A stretch of DNA of 64,000 nt from Perognathus longimembris pacificus (Eukaryota > Chordata > Mammalia > Rodentia > Heteromyidae). The stretch spans positions 20,548,073-20,612,072 of the forward strand of contig NC_063181.1 in assembly GCF_023159225.1 (NCBI RefSeq). The letters run 5' to 3'. Of the stretch, positions 45,770-57,529 are shown one piece after another; within the stretch, counting starts at the first letter, position 1, and each line of letters starts with the position of its first letter. The notes below the pieces were generated by a model. It had not been told where the DNA came from. It searched no databases and saw only the letters and a list, made by a program, of their open reading frames with translations. The translations under genes and the position numbers were made by a program.

Positions 45770-46000
45770 TGTTTACTTACTGCTGTCATCCCAGCAATAG
45801 TGAAGGTTTAAGAGGAGGATTGTAATTCATGCTGTCCAGGGAATAAACGTAAGATCTCTTTACAAAAATATCCCATTAACAAACATAAAGTATGAAAGAC
45901 TGGGCACATGGCTCAAATTAATAGAATATCTGTACAGCAAACCTGAGATCTTAAGTTCTACTAGTAGTACTCCAAAAGCCAATATAAACACAACAAAGGC
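45770..46000 (+). mobile_element. Old composite SINE: B1-like left, tRNA-like right
   Basis: The left unit shows TCATCCCAGCAATAG, GAGGAGGATTGTAATTCATG and GTCCAGGGAATAAACGTAAGATC (B1-like). The right unit shows GACTGGGCACATGGCTCAAATT and TTAAGTTCTACTAGTAGTACTCC (tRNA-like A and B boxes, degraded). Confidence 0.6.
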
Positions 46001-46160
46001 TTTTGGCCACTTAACCTTTGAGCTGTTAAAAGACACTTTGAAGTGATTTGTCAGGAAACAATAGATAAGGCCATAAAGCCCAAATGGTTATACACCAGAA
46101 ACCTCTTATTGCTAGACCAAGTTAAATCAAGTGATGTAAGAAATTCATTAAATATAACAA

Positions 46161-46650
46161 ACAAAAACAAAGAGGGGATTGTTAGTAAAGTAACTTTGCC
46201 TGAGCCCCATTAACCCTGATCAGTGCTGCTTCCACCTCACTCTGTGCTTTCTTTGCAGCACAAGCAAATACAGTACCTCTGGCTTGTCATAAGGCTCAGA
46301 TTGTACCCTGAGGCTATGGCATTTGTGCAAGAGGTTAAGTAATCTCAGCTTTCCAGGGGTTAAATCACTGTCTATTAGCATACAAACCAGAGACCAGAAT
46401 GTTTATGCTCAAGAAGAAACTCATATTTTGCAATTGTACCCATAAGAAATAGACAATTCATAAACTATAGTCTACTGCAGAAAGTCAATAAAAACTTGCT
46501 AGGATTTGTTGTTGTTGTTATTCAGCGAGCAGTAACCAAAGTCCCATTTCAATCATTGTTGCACCCCTTCAGTTTGATCTGAAGTAGGACAGCTCAGGCT
46601 GAAGTTGTAATAAAGGAGCTTTGCCTGTGTTATGTGTAATGCATAGCTTG
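46161..46650 (+). mobile_element. Possible LTR with adjacent polypurine tract
   Basis: AAAGAGGGGA (about 46170-46178) looks like a retroviral polypurine tract and is followed by TGTTAG, a plausible LTR start at 46180. Inside are CAATAAAAACTTGCT (about 46487, TATA-like or R region) and TAATAAAGGAGC (about 46609, polyadenylation signal). No right end, flanking duplication or coding sequence was found, so the assignment is tentative. Confidence 0.4.
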
Positions 46651-47960
46651 CTTTTATGTCTACCTTTCCATGCCATGAGGACCTGCCATCCATTATTAGA
46701 GATGGTCTGGACTTAGAATGAAATGACTAGCTAGGTCTTTGGGTTGTGCCCTTGTGGAAGAGAGTGAATGCATCCTGTGAATAGGAATAAGGGAACATGC
46801 AGACTCTTGAGGTCCAGAAGAATGACCCCAACTATCATATGGTTCAAGAATCTGAGTCTTTGCCTTTTATACTGAAGACCAGTAGCAGGGAAGAAGCTGT
46901 CCACCAAAAAGACATACATCCTATATGCCCTTGTAGTGTTTTTTTTCATGCAACTAATTATTTTCAAATAAATGAGAGAAAACAACTTGTATGTGTTTCT
47001 CTCAAACAAAGAGATTGAGATGAAGAGGTGCCAGTACATGATGTTTTGTTTTCTTCTTTGCTGCTTGAGAAAATTCAATAATAATGCCCTAGGAGATGAC
47101 GAGTTCATAAAATGAAGAACTTGGGTCACTGAAAGAGCATTTGGAGAAGAGCCAACCCTTGAATGTGAATAATCTCCTAAGGCTGTTATGTGAACATAAA
47201 ATAAACTTCTGTGGCATTGTGCTTTTATAAATTTTAGTTTATTTGTTACAGCCTAGGTAACAGGTTGTACAAGTTAACAGAAACACATTCTATTTGCTTT
47301 TTTTAATAAACAGAATTCATACTATATTTTAGTGTCTGCTGATAGACTGTATAACCTAAATTCATCAATAACAGAAAAAGTAGTCTAAAACTGAACAAAA
47401 TAAAGAAATACTCGACACACCCAATTATACCAATCACAGGGGAAAAAAAACAAATAAAGATGGTTAACATTATAACTAAAAGAGAAGTAATTATACCAAT
47501 GTAACTTCTGTCCACTGATGCTGCAATTTTCCAAAACATTAGTTAATAACAATGTCTAATGATGAGATAATATAGCTAATTTCAGTATTAGGTGTACTTT
47601 AATGTGTGTGCCATTACAAGTCACCAGCTCATTAGTTCTCATTAATATATCAAATTTTAAACTCTTCAATTAGACTACAGTCTGTGACAACTGAACTTTT
47701 CCTGTCTCTCTCTAGCACATGCATACACAAACAACATACAAACACAGCTTTATTTAGCTTTATTTTTATTATATTTTTATTTGAGTGTTGGTGATGTCTG
47801 TGCTACAATTGACTAATACATTCTGAAAGTTGGAGCTCCTGCCTATGTAGCCACTCTGTTCTTCCGGGGTTCCTATCATTTTTTGGTTCCTTTTTCAGTC
47901 TCAAGCATCCTCATCATTAAGGCCAGCTCTGCAACCTCTACAATTGATTTTCTTTTCTTT
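46651..47960. other. Unrecognised sequence
   Basis: The segment at about 47190-47260 (ATAAAATAAACTTCTGTGG) faintly resembles the ends of MaLR-type LTRs. The 132-aa minus frame at 46731-47129 shows no recognisable domain. Confidence 0.4.
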
Positions 47961-47964
47961 TTCT

Positions 47965-48040
47965 CTTATTTATTGTTAAAATGATGTACAGAGTGGTTAC
48001 AGTTTCATTGTTCGGCCTTGGGTACATTTCTAGTTGATTT
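47965..48040 (-). mobile_element. Short L1 3' end fragment
   Basis: On the minus strand it reads TGAAACTGTAACCACTCTGT then ACATCATTTTA, the terminal segment shared by the L1 copies here. Confidence 0.6.
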
Positions 48041-48309
48041 TCTTTTTGTTCCTTGGATTGCTGTCTCTCTTCAGCCCTCTGGTGGCAGCCCTCTAGTGTC
48101 CCTCCTGTGACATTGCTCCTGTGCCCCAGAATTTCATCCTTGTCTAAATTTACAGATGGCTACTGTTGTCAGGGCCATCCAACTAACCACATCTGAGATT
48201 CTCACCTTTTATAGCCAGTACAAAAAAAATCTCATAATTTTCTTGATCTACTTTGCAAAAAGTTTTCTCAAAATAATAGCTATGGATTAATGTAGGATCC
48301 TACAGCTTT

Positions 48310-48775
48310 CTATATGATATAAGTGATGTACAGAGGGGTTACCATTACATAAAGCAGGTAATGAGTATATTTCCTTTTGAACAGGAGCTCCCCCACCCTT
48401 ATTTTCTCCCTCCCAACTCTTTCCCCATCTTAGTTGTATAGTTCATTTCCATCATATTGTCTAGTGACTATCACTGCTGTGTTGGCTCACCCTTTGTCCG
48501 GCCTTTTCTGTGCTTCCCCTTCCTCCCCAAATCAGATAAACTTAAGAGACAAAGGGCACAGAAATCCAAGCAGAAACAAAAGGAAGAAAAATAAAGAAAA
48601 AAAGGAGAACAACTGCAAACAGTGCAATATGAAACCTCTAGTTTCCATGTGTTGGAGTTCATTTCCATAAATATCATGTTATCTGACCATATGCACATAG
48701 ATATGGATTCCTTGAGATCCTCACCTAAGTATATCTTCCTTTGGTCTCACTGTGCGTATGTTTAGACTCAGTTTA
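48310..48775 (-). mobile_element. L1 3' UTR fragment
   Basis: The minus strand reads through ATGGAAATGAACTCC, a TGAGCCAACACAGC-type segment, a G-rich purine region and GGAAATATACTCATTACCTG to GGTAACCCCTCTGTACATCAC. It is bordered on the right by a separate, plus-strand L1. Confidence 0.7.
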
Positions 48776-48784
48776 ATTAATCAT

Positions 48785-48853
48785 GTACAAGAATGGGAAC
48801 TTGTTCAACCACTCTGAAAAGTGCTATGGAGGTTCCTAAAAAGACTAAACATA
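48785..48853 (+). mobile_element. Older L1 ORF2 fragment, left part
   Basis: GGGAACTTGTTCAACCACTCTG through AAAAAGACTAAACATA matches L1 ORF2 coding DNA. It continues at 49485 after a nested insertion. Confidence 0.75.
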
Positions 48854-49476
48854 ATTTCACATACTACATTAAATATAAAAACAATGATTATAAACCTTTG
48901 GTTTTCATTGCTTGGCGTTCATTTCATTTATCATCATCTTATGTGTTCATATATACATAGATAATTAGCTATCTGCTAGGACTATCCTAGACATACACTA
49001 ATTATCACCAGTGAGGGAAACCCGAGAGTTTGTGTTTCTTTGGGTCTGGCTTAATTCACTTGGTATGATTTTTTTTTCCAAGTCTTTACATTTCTTTACA
49101 AATGGAGCATAATTTCTTTTTTCTTTTGTTGATCTTCCCTATGATTTAAGCCCTGTTGTCGCTTTATTTGATTTTGGAAACCTGGGTGTAGGATATGTGT
49201 TTATCTGAGTTAAGGAAGAGAGGGGGAATATCAGAATGGTGAGACAAAGGATAAAAGGTGAACCAATGTTACAGTGACACTCACAAGACAATATGTTGGA
49301 AATTAACAGAAAACTTGATTGAGGGGGATTGGGAGGAGAGATGTTTGGAGAAAAAATGAGGAAGGAGGTAACAAGTTTCACAAGAAATGTACTCACTACC
49401 TTAAATATGTAATTTTGTAACCCTCTGTACATCACCTTGACAATAAAATTAAATAAAAAAATTAAAAATAAAAATA
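48854..49476 (+). mobile_element. L1 insertion with inverted 5' part, nested in an older L1
   Basis: Positions 48854 to about 49113 are L1 ORF2 end and 3' UTR on the minus strand (for example GTTTCTTTGGGTCTGGCTTAATTCAC). From about 49115 the 3' UTR runs on the plus strand to GTACATCACCTTGACAATAAAATT. In L1 order the two arms meet with little loss. CTAAACATA at 48845-48853 and 49485-49493 is consistent with the target-site duplication. Confidence 0.82.
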
Positions 49477-49484
49477 AAAGAAGC

Positions 49485-49860
49485 CTAAACATAGAGCTTC
49501 CCTATGACCCAGTAATCCCACCCCTGAACATTTACCCAAATGAGCGCTAACCATCAGCAAGACTATGTTTACTGCAGCATTATTTACCATAGCTATGTTA
49601 TGGGATCAACCCAGATGCCCCCCCCCCATTGGAAGAATGGCTCAAGAAAATATGGTGTATATATACACAATGGAATTCTGTGCTTCCATCAGAAAGAATA
49701 GCATTGCCCCATTTGTAAAGAATTGTAAATACTTGGAAATTTTATATTAAATGCAGTAAGCCATACTCAAAGAAATAGGCTTCTTGATTTCCTTCATTTG
49801 TAATAATTATAATGTTCATATAAATCTACAAGTAAATCCAATGGATAGTAAATGAAAAAG
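49485..49860 (+). mobile_element. Older L1 ORF2 fragment, right part
   Basis: CTAAACATAGAGCTTCCCTATGACCCAG continues the ORF2 order of 48785-48853, then TTTACTGCAGCATTATTTACC, ATGGTGTATATATACACAATGGAATTC and the ORF2 end. The frame is broken. A run of nine C lies at 49619-49627. Confidence 0.8.
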
Positions 49861-50810
49861 ATACACTAGGACATACATCATTTTTTTGTACCAAATAGTC
49901 TCCTTCTATTATCTAAAACCGGTCAGGCCAGGGTAGATAGAGAAAAGTGACAAAGTTGTGTCAAAAGATGTCTGGAATGAGCCTCTCCTTGTGTATACAA
50001 TTCCCAAACAATGTATAAGGATAGAGTCTATTTTTGTCCCAATATAAATCTTCATCTGTGAGGATTTTTGTTTCAAAGTTATAAATTTCTTCCTCTTAGA
50101 ATGAACTGTGTTTTGGAAAACCTAGTATATCAAGTAATTCTTACATATTTGATTTTCAGTTTTCACTTATCCTAACATCACACTATCCAATATCAAATGT
50201 GCTGTATCAGAACTGGGCTTGAGTGAGGAAGCCATGGAAATCTGTATGATCTGGATAAGACAACCAGTACATTTGGATCTAGCCAACCCTCAACAGTTTC
50301 TGAGAGGAAAAGACTCAGCAGTGCTCCAGGGAGTGAGGCATATTTCACAGTTTTCATTCTTCTCATTTAAAGAGGGAAGATAGAGTCTGCTACCCTACAT
50401 AGATTTCAAAATATAAGCAGCACATACAAAGTACACCTCTTGCCTAGATACTATCACAAGCCCTGAAACCTCCAGAATGCATGGGATTTTTTTCTTACCT
50501 TTTAAAAAAAATGTTTGTTTTAAATGTCCATTTTCTATAATAACCCAAAGATTTTGGCTATCCCTTAATTATATGATTATCAGTTTCTTTTGCTAGTACC
50601 ACTTCCCAAATATCAAACTCTTACCCAGGTTCCCAAATCCTCCTATATAGCTCTGGAAGTTAACTGCCAGAAAAAGCTCTATATTTTCAACCTGTCCTCT
50701 AACCTTTTATTTACTTTCCTAAAGTGAAGCTAATCATGATTGTGATATGCAGGGTATGTGAGAGAAAGTGACTCTGCATAACACATGAGCTGGAGGTAGA
50801 TTTAAGAAAA
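49861..50810. other. Unrecognised sequence
   Basis: No feature identified. Confidence 0.5.
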
Positions 50811-50812
50811 GA

Positions 50813-50873
50813 TGAGAGACGGAGACAGAGACAGAGAGACAGAGAGACAGAGAGAGAAAGAGGGAGAGAGAGA
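50813..50873 (+). repeat. (GACAGA)n/(GA)n low-complexity tract
   Basis: Imperfect GAGACAGA units that grade into GA repeats. Confidence 0.93.
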
Positions 50874-51044
50874 TCTTTGTTTTTCTTGACTGTTCCCAAG
50901 CCATCAAAGTCATGAACACAGATTATGCTACCTACTATTTCCTTGATGAAATTACTTACCAAAATATACATAGTTCCACTAATTTAGTTGATATTTTAAC
51001 TTCTAAATCACTATTATCTTCAGATCTCATGCCATTTCACATCC

Positions 51045-51195
51045 TTGAGCAAACAGCTAAGGGACAGTGCTCAGGTCTTCGGTTCAAGCAACACAACTGA
51101 AAAAGAAGTATAGGGACTGGGCCTGAGACTAGATGTGCTAGTAGATCACCTGCCTAGCAAGCAAGAATCTCTGAGGTTAAACTCCAGAGCACAGG
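51045..51195 (+). mobile_element. Old tRNA-like SINE pieces (Geo-like then ID-like)
   Basis: TTGAGCAAACAGCTAAGGGACAGTGCTCAGGTC and GGTTCAAGCAACACAACTG resemble the Geo right end (51045-51105). GGGACTGGGCCTGAGAC through TGCCTAGCAAGCAAGAATC and GAGGTTAAACTCCAGAGCAC (51115-51195) resembles a tRNA-Ala/ID unit. Both are diverged. Confidence 0.6.
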
Positions 51196-52245
51196 AAATA
51201 GCTATATATCTACATAATTATATATCTATGTATCTATATGTCTTTGTAGCTAGATATCTACATCTACTTTTTTGTGTTTGTGTGTGTATTAGAGACAAAG
51301 GGAGACAGAAAAGGAGAAGGTTTAAATACAAAACCAAATCTAAATGCATTCTAGTTTTTCATTCCCTGTGTTAACGGACTTCATTATTGACATAGCTATG
51401 TTACATTTTAATTGCCTCAGTTGTGGCACTGGTTTTATCAAATACGGTTTCACTCATTATTATGGATGTTTCTTGTATCCTAGATGAGGACACAGTGATT
51501 CTGTCACATGACATCAAATCATTTGTATAAAAAAGAAATAAAGTCCTATTATCCAGCTGTTGAGTTTAAATAATACCAAACATCTGTTATTGCCCAAATA
51601 AATTTTTCTCGACTCTGCAAAGTCAATTCGAGAGACAAAAGTCTTAAATGTCAGGCCTAAAATATTTCTTAGCCTAAAATTAGCATAGAAGAATTTGGAA
51701 AGAGGTTGTAACAGAGATGCTTATATACCAGATTGTAGGCCCTCACAACCATGTCGCAACCATTCTCTCACCATTTATAAAAGAGAACAGATTTTCACAT
51801 AAACATCCCTCCTTTAAAAACTACTTGAGATTAATATACCAATTTAGGATTTTTTAATCCATCTATTCTGATTCCCTATGTTTATAACTATCCAAAAATT
51901 ACAAAGTATATCACGTAGTTGGAATATTCAAGACAAGAAAGTTTTCAAATAAGCAATATGCATTAGTCCACATACCTAGAAGACAAATCTTACCAAGATT
52001 TTCTTGTAATGATTTGTTAATGACTTAAAATATGCTACGGCAAATAGTACACATTACAAACAATTTTAAGCACCATAAAAGCAAATATATTGAAAAGTTA
52101 TTTAAAATAAATATACCTGTTACGAGTTTCATATGCAGCCAATGACAATCGTTTGTTCAGTGTACATGACAAATTTTATGTCTTTTCATTGTAGACCTAG
52201 CACCACTAATGCAATGAACACTTCTTATGTCATCTTTTTATGAAT
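51196..52245. other. Unrecognised sequence
   Basis: A TATC/TATA-rich patch lies at about 51200-51270. Otherwise nothing was recognised. Confidence 0.5.
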
Positions 52246-52247
52246 CC

Positions 52248-52440
52248 ATTGCTACACATGGGCTCATTCTGGGTTTCATTTGTTTCTGTTGGATATGTAT
52301 CTAGTTCTGTGAATTTTTTTTTACCATAATATCATACTTATTTTAACGTTTAACACAAGGGAGAAAGGGTGAGTGAACTCTGTGAGGATCAAAAATAACT
52401 CATCACTGATATATGTTGAAATTATCACTGAATGCTAACA
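52248..52440. mobile_element. Probable old L1 fragments
   Basis: ACATGGGCTCATTCTGGG through TATCTAGTTCTGTGAAT parallels the antisense L1 segment at 22115-22190. GGGAGAAAGGGTGAGTGAACTC to about 52440 loosely resembles a sense L1 3' UTR. Both matches are weak. Confidence 0.4.
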
Positions 52441-55400
52441 ATGAAGGAACACACATTTTCTCACTTTTATTATGGCTTTTAAAATTTGTAGACATTTTTT
52501 CCCCTGTGTCCAAAACTTCAGTACACAGCTGTCACTACATTTGCCACATTTATTTATTTTTATTATCGGAGGACAATTATTTTTAAATGTTTGAGTATAA
52601 CCTTTAGAATCTATTCTTCATGCTATCTAGTTTAATTTTGGGAATTTTTAAATTTAAAATTAATTAAAATACAATAAAATGAAGCTATAATAAATTAATA
52701 AAACTATGACCTTGATTGAAATTGCAGTGACTGTATAGCATATCAGAATTAATTGGCTGAAATATAGGTAGTTTATGAACATATTTTGTATGTCATGACT
52801 TCCATATCTATGTATCTGTCCTTTATTTTTTCTCAGTAATATTCAACATATTTTTTCTAAAGAGTGTGGCTTTGTGTACTTAATTGTTGTTGCTTATTAT
52901 ATTGATGATATTCTTAATACCATTCTTAACAATAACAATAAATTAAATTATTTCTATGTATTACTTCTCTGTAGATTTGGTTTCGAAATTTTCTATTTCA
53001 CACTATAATTTTAATACAAAGTATGATTGTTTCAGGTTTTTCAATGAGGACCCTCTGGAGGTACTGCTGGATAAGCTATGTTTTTGAATTGATAATCACC
53101 AAGATAACAAGCTTACTGAACTCTCTTTCACATCTCATTGTCCCCATAGTCCCCATATAAAAATCAGCAACATAAACATGTACACATTTTAATGAGCAAT
53201 TTACCCAAACTGGTGTATTCTGTTTCCTGGTAGGTTTTGACCATAAATGCTACTGTGTGAATTTCTGGCTAGTAGGTTGATGTTAGTCAGCTAACACTGC
53301 CAAAATGCCACCTAAATTTTTGGATACTATGACCTAGCTGCAATTTAACACTTGAATATATTGTGCTAAGCCTTTATTCCCCTTCAACTTAGGGCCTTTA
53401 TCTTTACCCTGGATAGGCAGGCAAATCCTCTAGCACTTCAGCCATACCACCAGCCACTTAATCTTGTTATGAATGAGAGAAATGTAAATTAAAATTTCAA
53501 AGTTCAGCAAAATAAAACACTAGGAAGTGGTTACTCAAAAGATGATATGGGGCTAAGGGAAAAGGAGTAGACAATGAAGAGAAGAAAAGTTGGAGATTGT
53601 AGTCAAGAATCTATTGAATATCCTACAAAAGGAGTAAGTAAAAGGAAGTCATGGGTGAGAATATGGAAAGGGCTGACATTTATCAAGATACATTGTATTC
53701 ATAATCTGCTTTATTAAATGACAACTCTTTTGTACAACTACTTAAAGATAACAAATAAGATAATAAATTCAAATTGAATATCAATAGTTTATCAATAGAC
53801 TGAGTCTTAAATATATTAACAAATATATGGCTACTTAGAGAGTAACAGAAATTCTCCTTATACAGCACCACAATTACAAGTGCACAAGACACTTTGAACT
53901 GGGGAATTTAGCATTACCTGGTAAAGTTGAAAATGCACATATTTTAAACAAAAATTTCTACTCTCATATATAATCCCAACATAAATATATAATAAAGATG
54001 TATTTATTCTAAGTTGTAAAAAATAATAGCAGAACATACTAAACAACACCAACCTCCTTTGTCAGCAGAATGTTCAAACAAATAGCGCTATAGCCATATA
54101 ATTAATATTACAAGACATGTAAACAAACCACACAGCAGATGAAATGGGAGAAAAGCATAATGTTGAATAAGAAGTCATAAAGAATTGTTTGTACAAACTT
54201 TACGATGAAATCCATCTTTGATGTATAACTGGAAAAAAAAGAAAGATAAGAAAACAGTATCATAAATTCTTAGATATTTACTGCATGGACAATGAGATAA
54301 TCTATTTGGATATTGTATTAGAAATAAATTATTGATCTCTATCCTTTGATTATGAATACTTTTCTGCTAATATTTATGGTTCATAATTGGAATGCTACAA
54401 GATATATAAAATATTAATTTAAACATTATAAAGATTGCACAAATTTTGTTGTGATAGACAGAGTTCCAATATAATAAACAGATAAATAAACTAAAACAGT
54501 GACAAGCTTCAATACCTGAATAAATGTAGAATAAAATGGAGTATATTATTATCAGCTCTTTCACCAAATATCTGAGGTTGCAATATAAAATTATCCCCTG
54601 AAAAATCAGTCATTTCAAGTAAGGAAATACTACCTTTGTGGTTCATTGAAATGGACATGAGGTAGCACTGTCTCACATTTTTGGTTTACATTGCTTTTTC
54701 AAATTGAGTTTCATCCTCAACATCAGGAGCTACTCCTACTCAGAGGTAAATGACCTTTGTACCACAAAATTTATGAGATTTTTCACAACATGAAATAGCC
54801 TTTGACAGGCAGTTTTCACCTGCCTTCTTTAAACCACACCTTTTTCTCTTTAGGGTCCCAAGTGGGCTGACAACTCAGCAGAGATTTGTCTATGGATGCC
54901 TTTAACATCTCTGCATCTCAACACTCTCTATCCAGGGTAAATCATTAAGCATTCTTGTGATACTCATTTCAAAGATGAATTATCATTTTTTAAAAGCAGC
55001 TCAGAGCATCTTTACTGTTTGGATGTCTTTGATGTCTACTAATGGGTGTTATTTTTCTCTCAAGTTCAGCATATTGCTTTTTAGGGGACACGTGTGATAT
55101 TTTTTTTAACTAGGGAACTATTTGGGGTGCTAGTTTTATAGCATTCATTCTGTCTTTGTGTATAAAGAGAAATATTCACCTTGATCGATTTTCTCACACT
55201 GAAGTAATAAATAAATCAAGAAAGCAAGTTTATACTTTATATATATTAACAGATTCATTTTTGCCTATCTCATGGCAAATAATTATTGTGCATTATTAGG
55301 GAGTTATTAGCCACTTGCCCTGCTGAGTAAACTACTGCACATATAGCACTAACAAAGTTGCAATTTGGTAAAAATAAGGAAATCTGAAAATTGAAAAAGG

Positions 55401-56823
55401 CAGAATGTCTTTGAGTGGACAAATAATTACTCTATCATAGATAGTCACAAGAGAAAAAAGTACTTTTATCAGATTTAGAAATACTTATTATTTGAGTTTC
55501 CCTTACACCTGCCAAAGAAAAAGGATCATAAAAATGATCCCTTTCTACAAATTTGCCTGTATACATAAACTTTACATTTTAAGACCAAATATTGCAACGG
55601 CTCCACTATGATCTTATCATACAGCATGATTTTGTTCATGGGTTCTTTCAATAATTAAAATGATTGGGCTATTTAATGCTTCATTAATTGGTTTATAAAC
55701 CCTGGGCTAAGTACCTGACCCCTTCAAATGGAATTTTGAATAAATGCCTGGTCTGTGATTTTGCACCCTTCACTGTATTATATTTAAAGTAATATTTCTC
55801 ATTGCATCTTTACCCAGGTTGAAATTACAGGGAATGATTCTCATTCATAATCTGAACTCCTGCTCAGTAGCATCTTGGGACATTAGAGCAACAACAACAA
55901 CAACAAAAAAAAAAACCTTCCAACTCATCCACCTTTCAATAACTGTGCTCTCTCCTACTTAGACCAAAAGAAATTCTGGTTTACCCCCACTGCATATTTT
56001 TAGAGTTATATGCTTGATTCTTCCTCTTACTACATTGTAAATATGTCACCACTGTGAAACTCAAGTAGGCCTGCTGTCTTCTCTATACAATTCCTATCTT
56101 AGCCACTCTTCCTTTTGTAGGATATTTTGAAAGTTCAAAGAAAATCTCAAAATTATACACTCAACATGATTTTTATCATTTTCTAGAGTCTTATTTAGTA
56201 AGATATATGAATACCATATGTATCTGAATGAGTATATACACAAAGCATTTATTTACCATATATACACCATTTATCTATACATATCAATATGTCAGATATG
56301 TAGATCTATGTATCCCATATATAAACATAAATACATATGTAATTCCAAAATTCCTTCTCATAAAATAGAAGTAACAATTAGTGAATGACCGTAATTCCTA
56401 AGCAAAAATATGAAGGTAACATGTCATTTCATTTTAAGGTATTCAGTTAAAAGAAAGATGGCAAATGCAATTTATTCAGCAAGTAATCAACACTTTATTT
56501 CACAAATAGAATCCTTTGCATGTATGCATTTCAAACAACCCTTTAACTGTGCTGTGTTCTGACAGAATTCATGAAATTTTGTCTTGTTTCTCCATTTGTC
56601 TTTGATAATGTACACAAAACAGTTTGTAGTTTCTATTAAGAGTAACTCATTAAGTTTCATTTTTCATTTCCAGGATTATAATATACTTTTTCATTTCTAT
56701 CTTTTTCATAGTAATTCTGTTCATCTTTTCAGAAATTTGAATAGAAAACAATTCTAGTAATTCAGTATTTTTTTCTCATGAATTCTACTTTTCATTTGCA
56801 TTTTCAAAATCTTGAAAAAAATT
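52441..56823. other. Unrecognised AT-rich sequence
   Basis: No repeat or gene could be named across this 4.4-kb stretch. It contains a short (CAA)n/poly-A run at about 55891-55914 and one splice-bounded open segment at 54854-54936, discussed as a weak exon candidate. Confidence 0.45.
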
Positions 56824-56833
56824 GTAATCACTT

Positions 56834-57042
56834 TTTTTTTTTTTTTTTTGCCAGTCCTGGGCCTTGGACTCAGGGCCAAGCACTGTCCCTGGCTTCATCC
56901 CGCTCAAGGCTAACACTCTACCACCTGAGCCACAGCGCCCCTTCTGGCCGTTTTCCATATACGTGGTGCTGGGGAATCGAACAGAGAGCTTCATGTGTAG
57001 GAGGCAAGTGCTCTTGCCACTAGGCCATATTCCCAGCCCCCC
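56834..57042 (-). mobile_element. IDL-Geo SINE
   Basis: A full dimer in reverse orientation with poly-T tail and a recognisable box B (complement of GGGAATCGAAC). The target-site duplication GTAATCACTT is at 56824-56833 and 57043-57052. It is somewhat more diverged than the three young copies. Confidence 0.94.
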
Positions 57043-57052
57043 GTAATCACTT

Positions 57053-57313
57053 ATTGATTGCTATTTTATTTAATTACATTTTTGAAGATGTTTTATTCAG
57101 AGATGTTTCATTTTGATTGCACTGAGTGAATTTTCTGTTGTAGTGATAGCTTTCATTTTGTTTGTTTTGTTGTTCTTTTTGTTGTTGTGGTGATGTTGCA
57201 AGGTACCCAGTTCTGAACCATATTTACATTCTTTTTAAGTGGCAATATTCTGAAATCAGTTCCTTGCTGAATTTTACAGATTTATTTCTCCTGACTCCCC
57301 AGGTACACAAATT

Positions 57314-57318
<5 letters not shown>
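57053..57318. other. Unrecognised sequence
   Basis: No feature identified. Confidence 0.5.
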
Positions 57319-57372
<54 letters not shown>

Positions 57373-57525
57373 GGAGAGAGGGAGAGAGGGAGAGAGGGAG
57401 AGAGGGAGAGAGGGAGAGAGGGAGAGAGGGAGAGAGGGAGAGAGGGAGAGAGGGAGAGAGGGAGAGAGGGAGAGAGGGAGAGAGGGAGAGAGGGAGAGAG
57501 GGAGAGAGAGAGAGAGAGAGAGAGA
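57318..57525 (+). repeat. (GA)n flanking a (GGGAGAGA)n array
   Basis: Pure GA repeats at 57318-57363 and about 57505-57525 enclose about 17 units of the 8-base motif GGGAGAGA. Stop-free frames through it (R-E and S-L-P-L repeats) are artefacts. Confidence 0.97.
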
Positions 57526-57529
57526 TCTC

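Noticed and set aside
45447..45770. 107-aa minus-strand frame as a gene
   Set aside because: There is no recognisable domain or coding context, and frames of this length occur by chance in a window of this size.
57362..57505. CRISPR-like array
   Set aside because: Units are 8 bases in pure tandem without spacers, in a mammalian genome; this is a minisatellite-type expansion.
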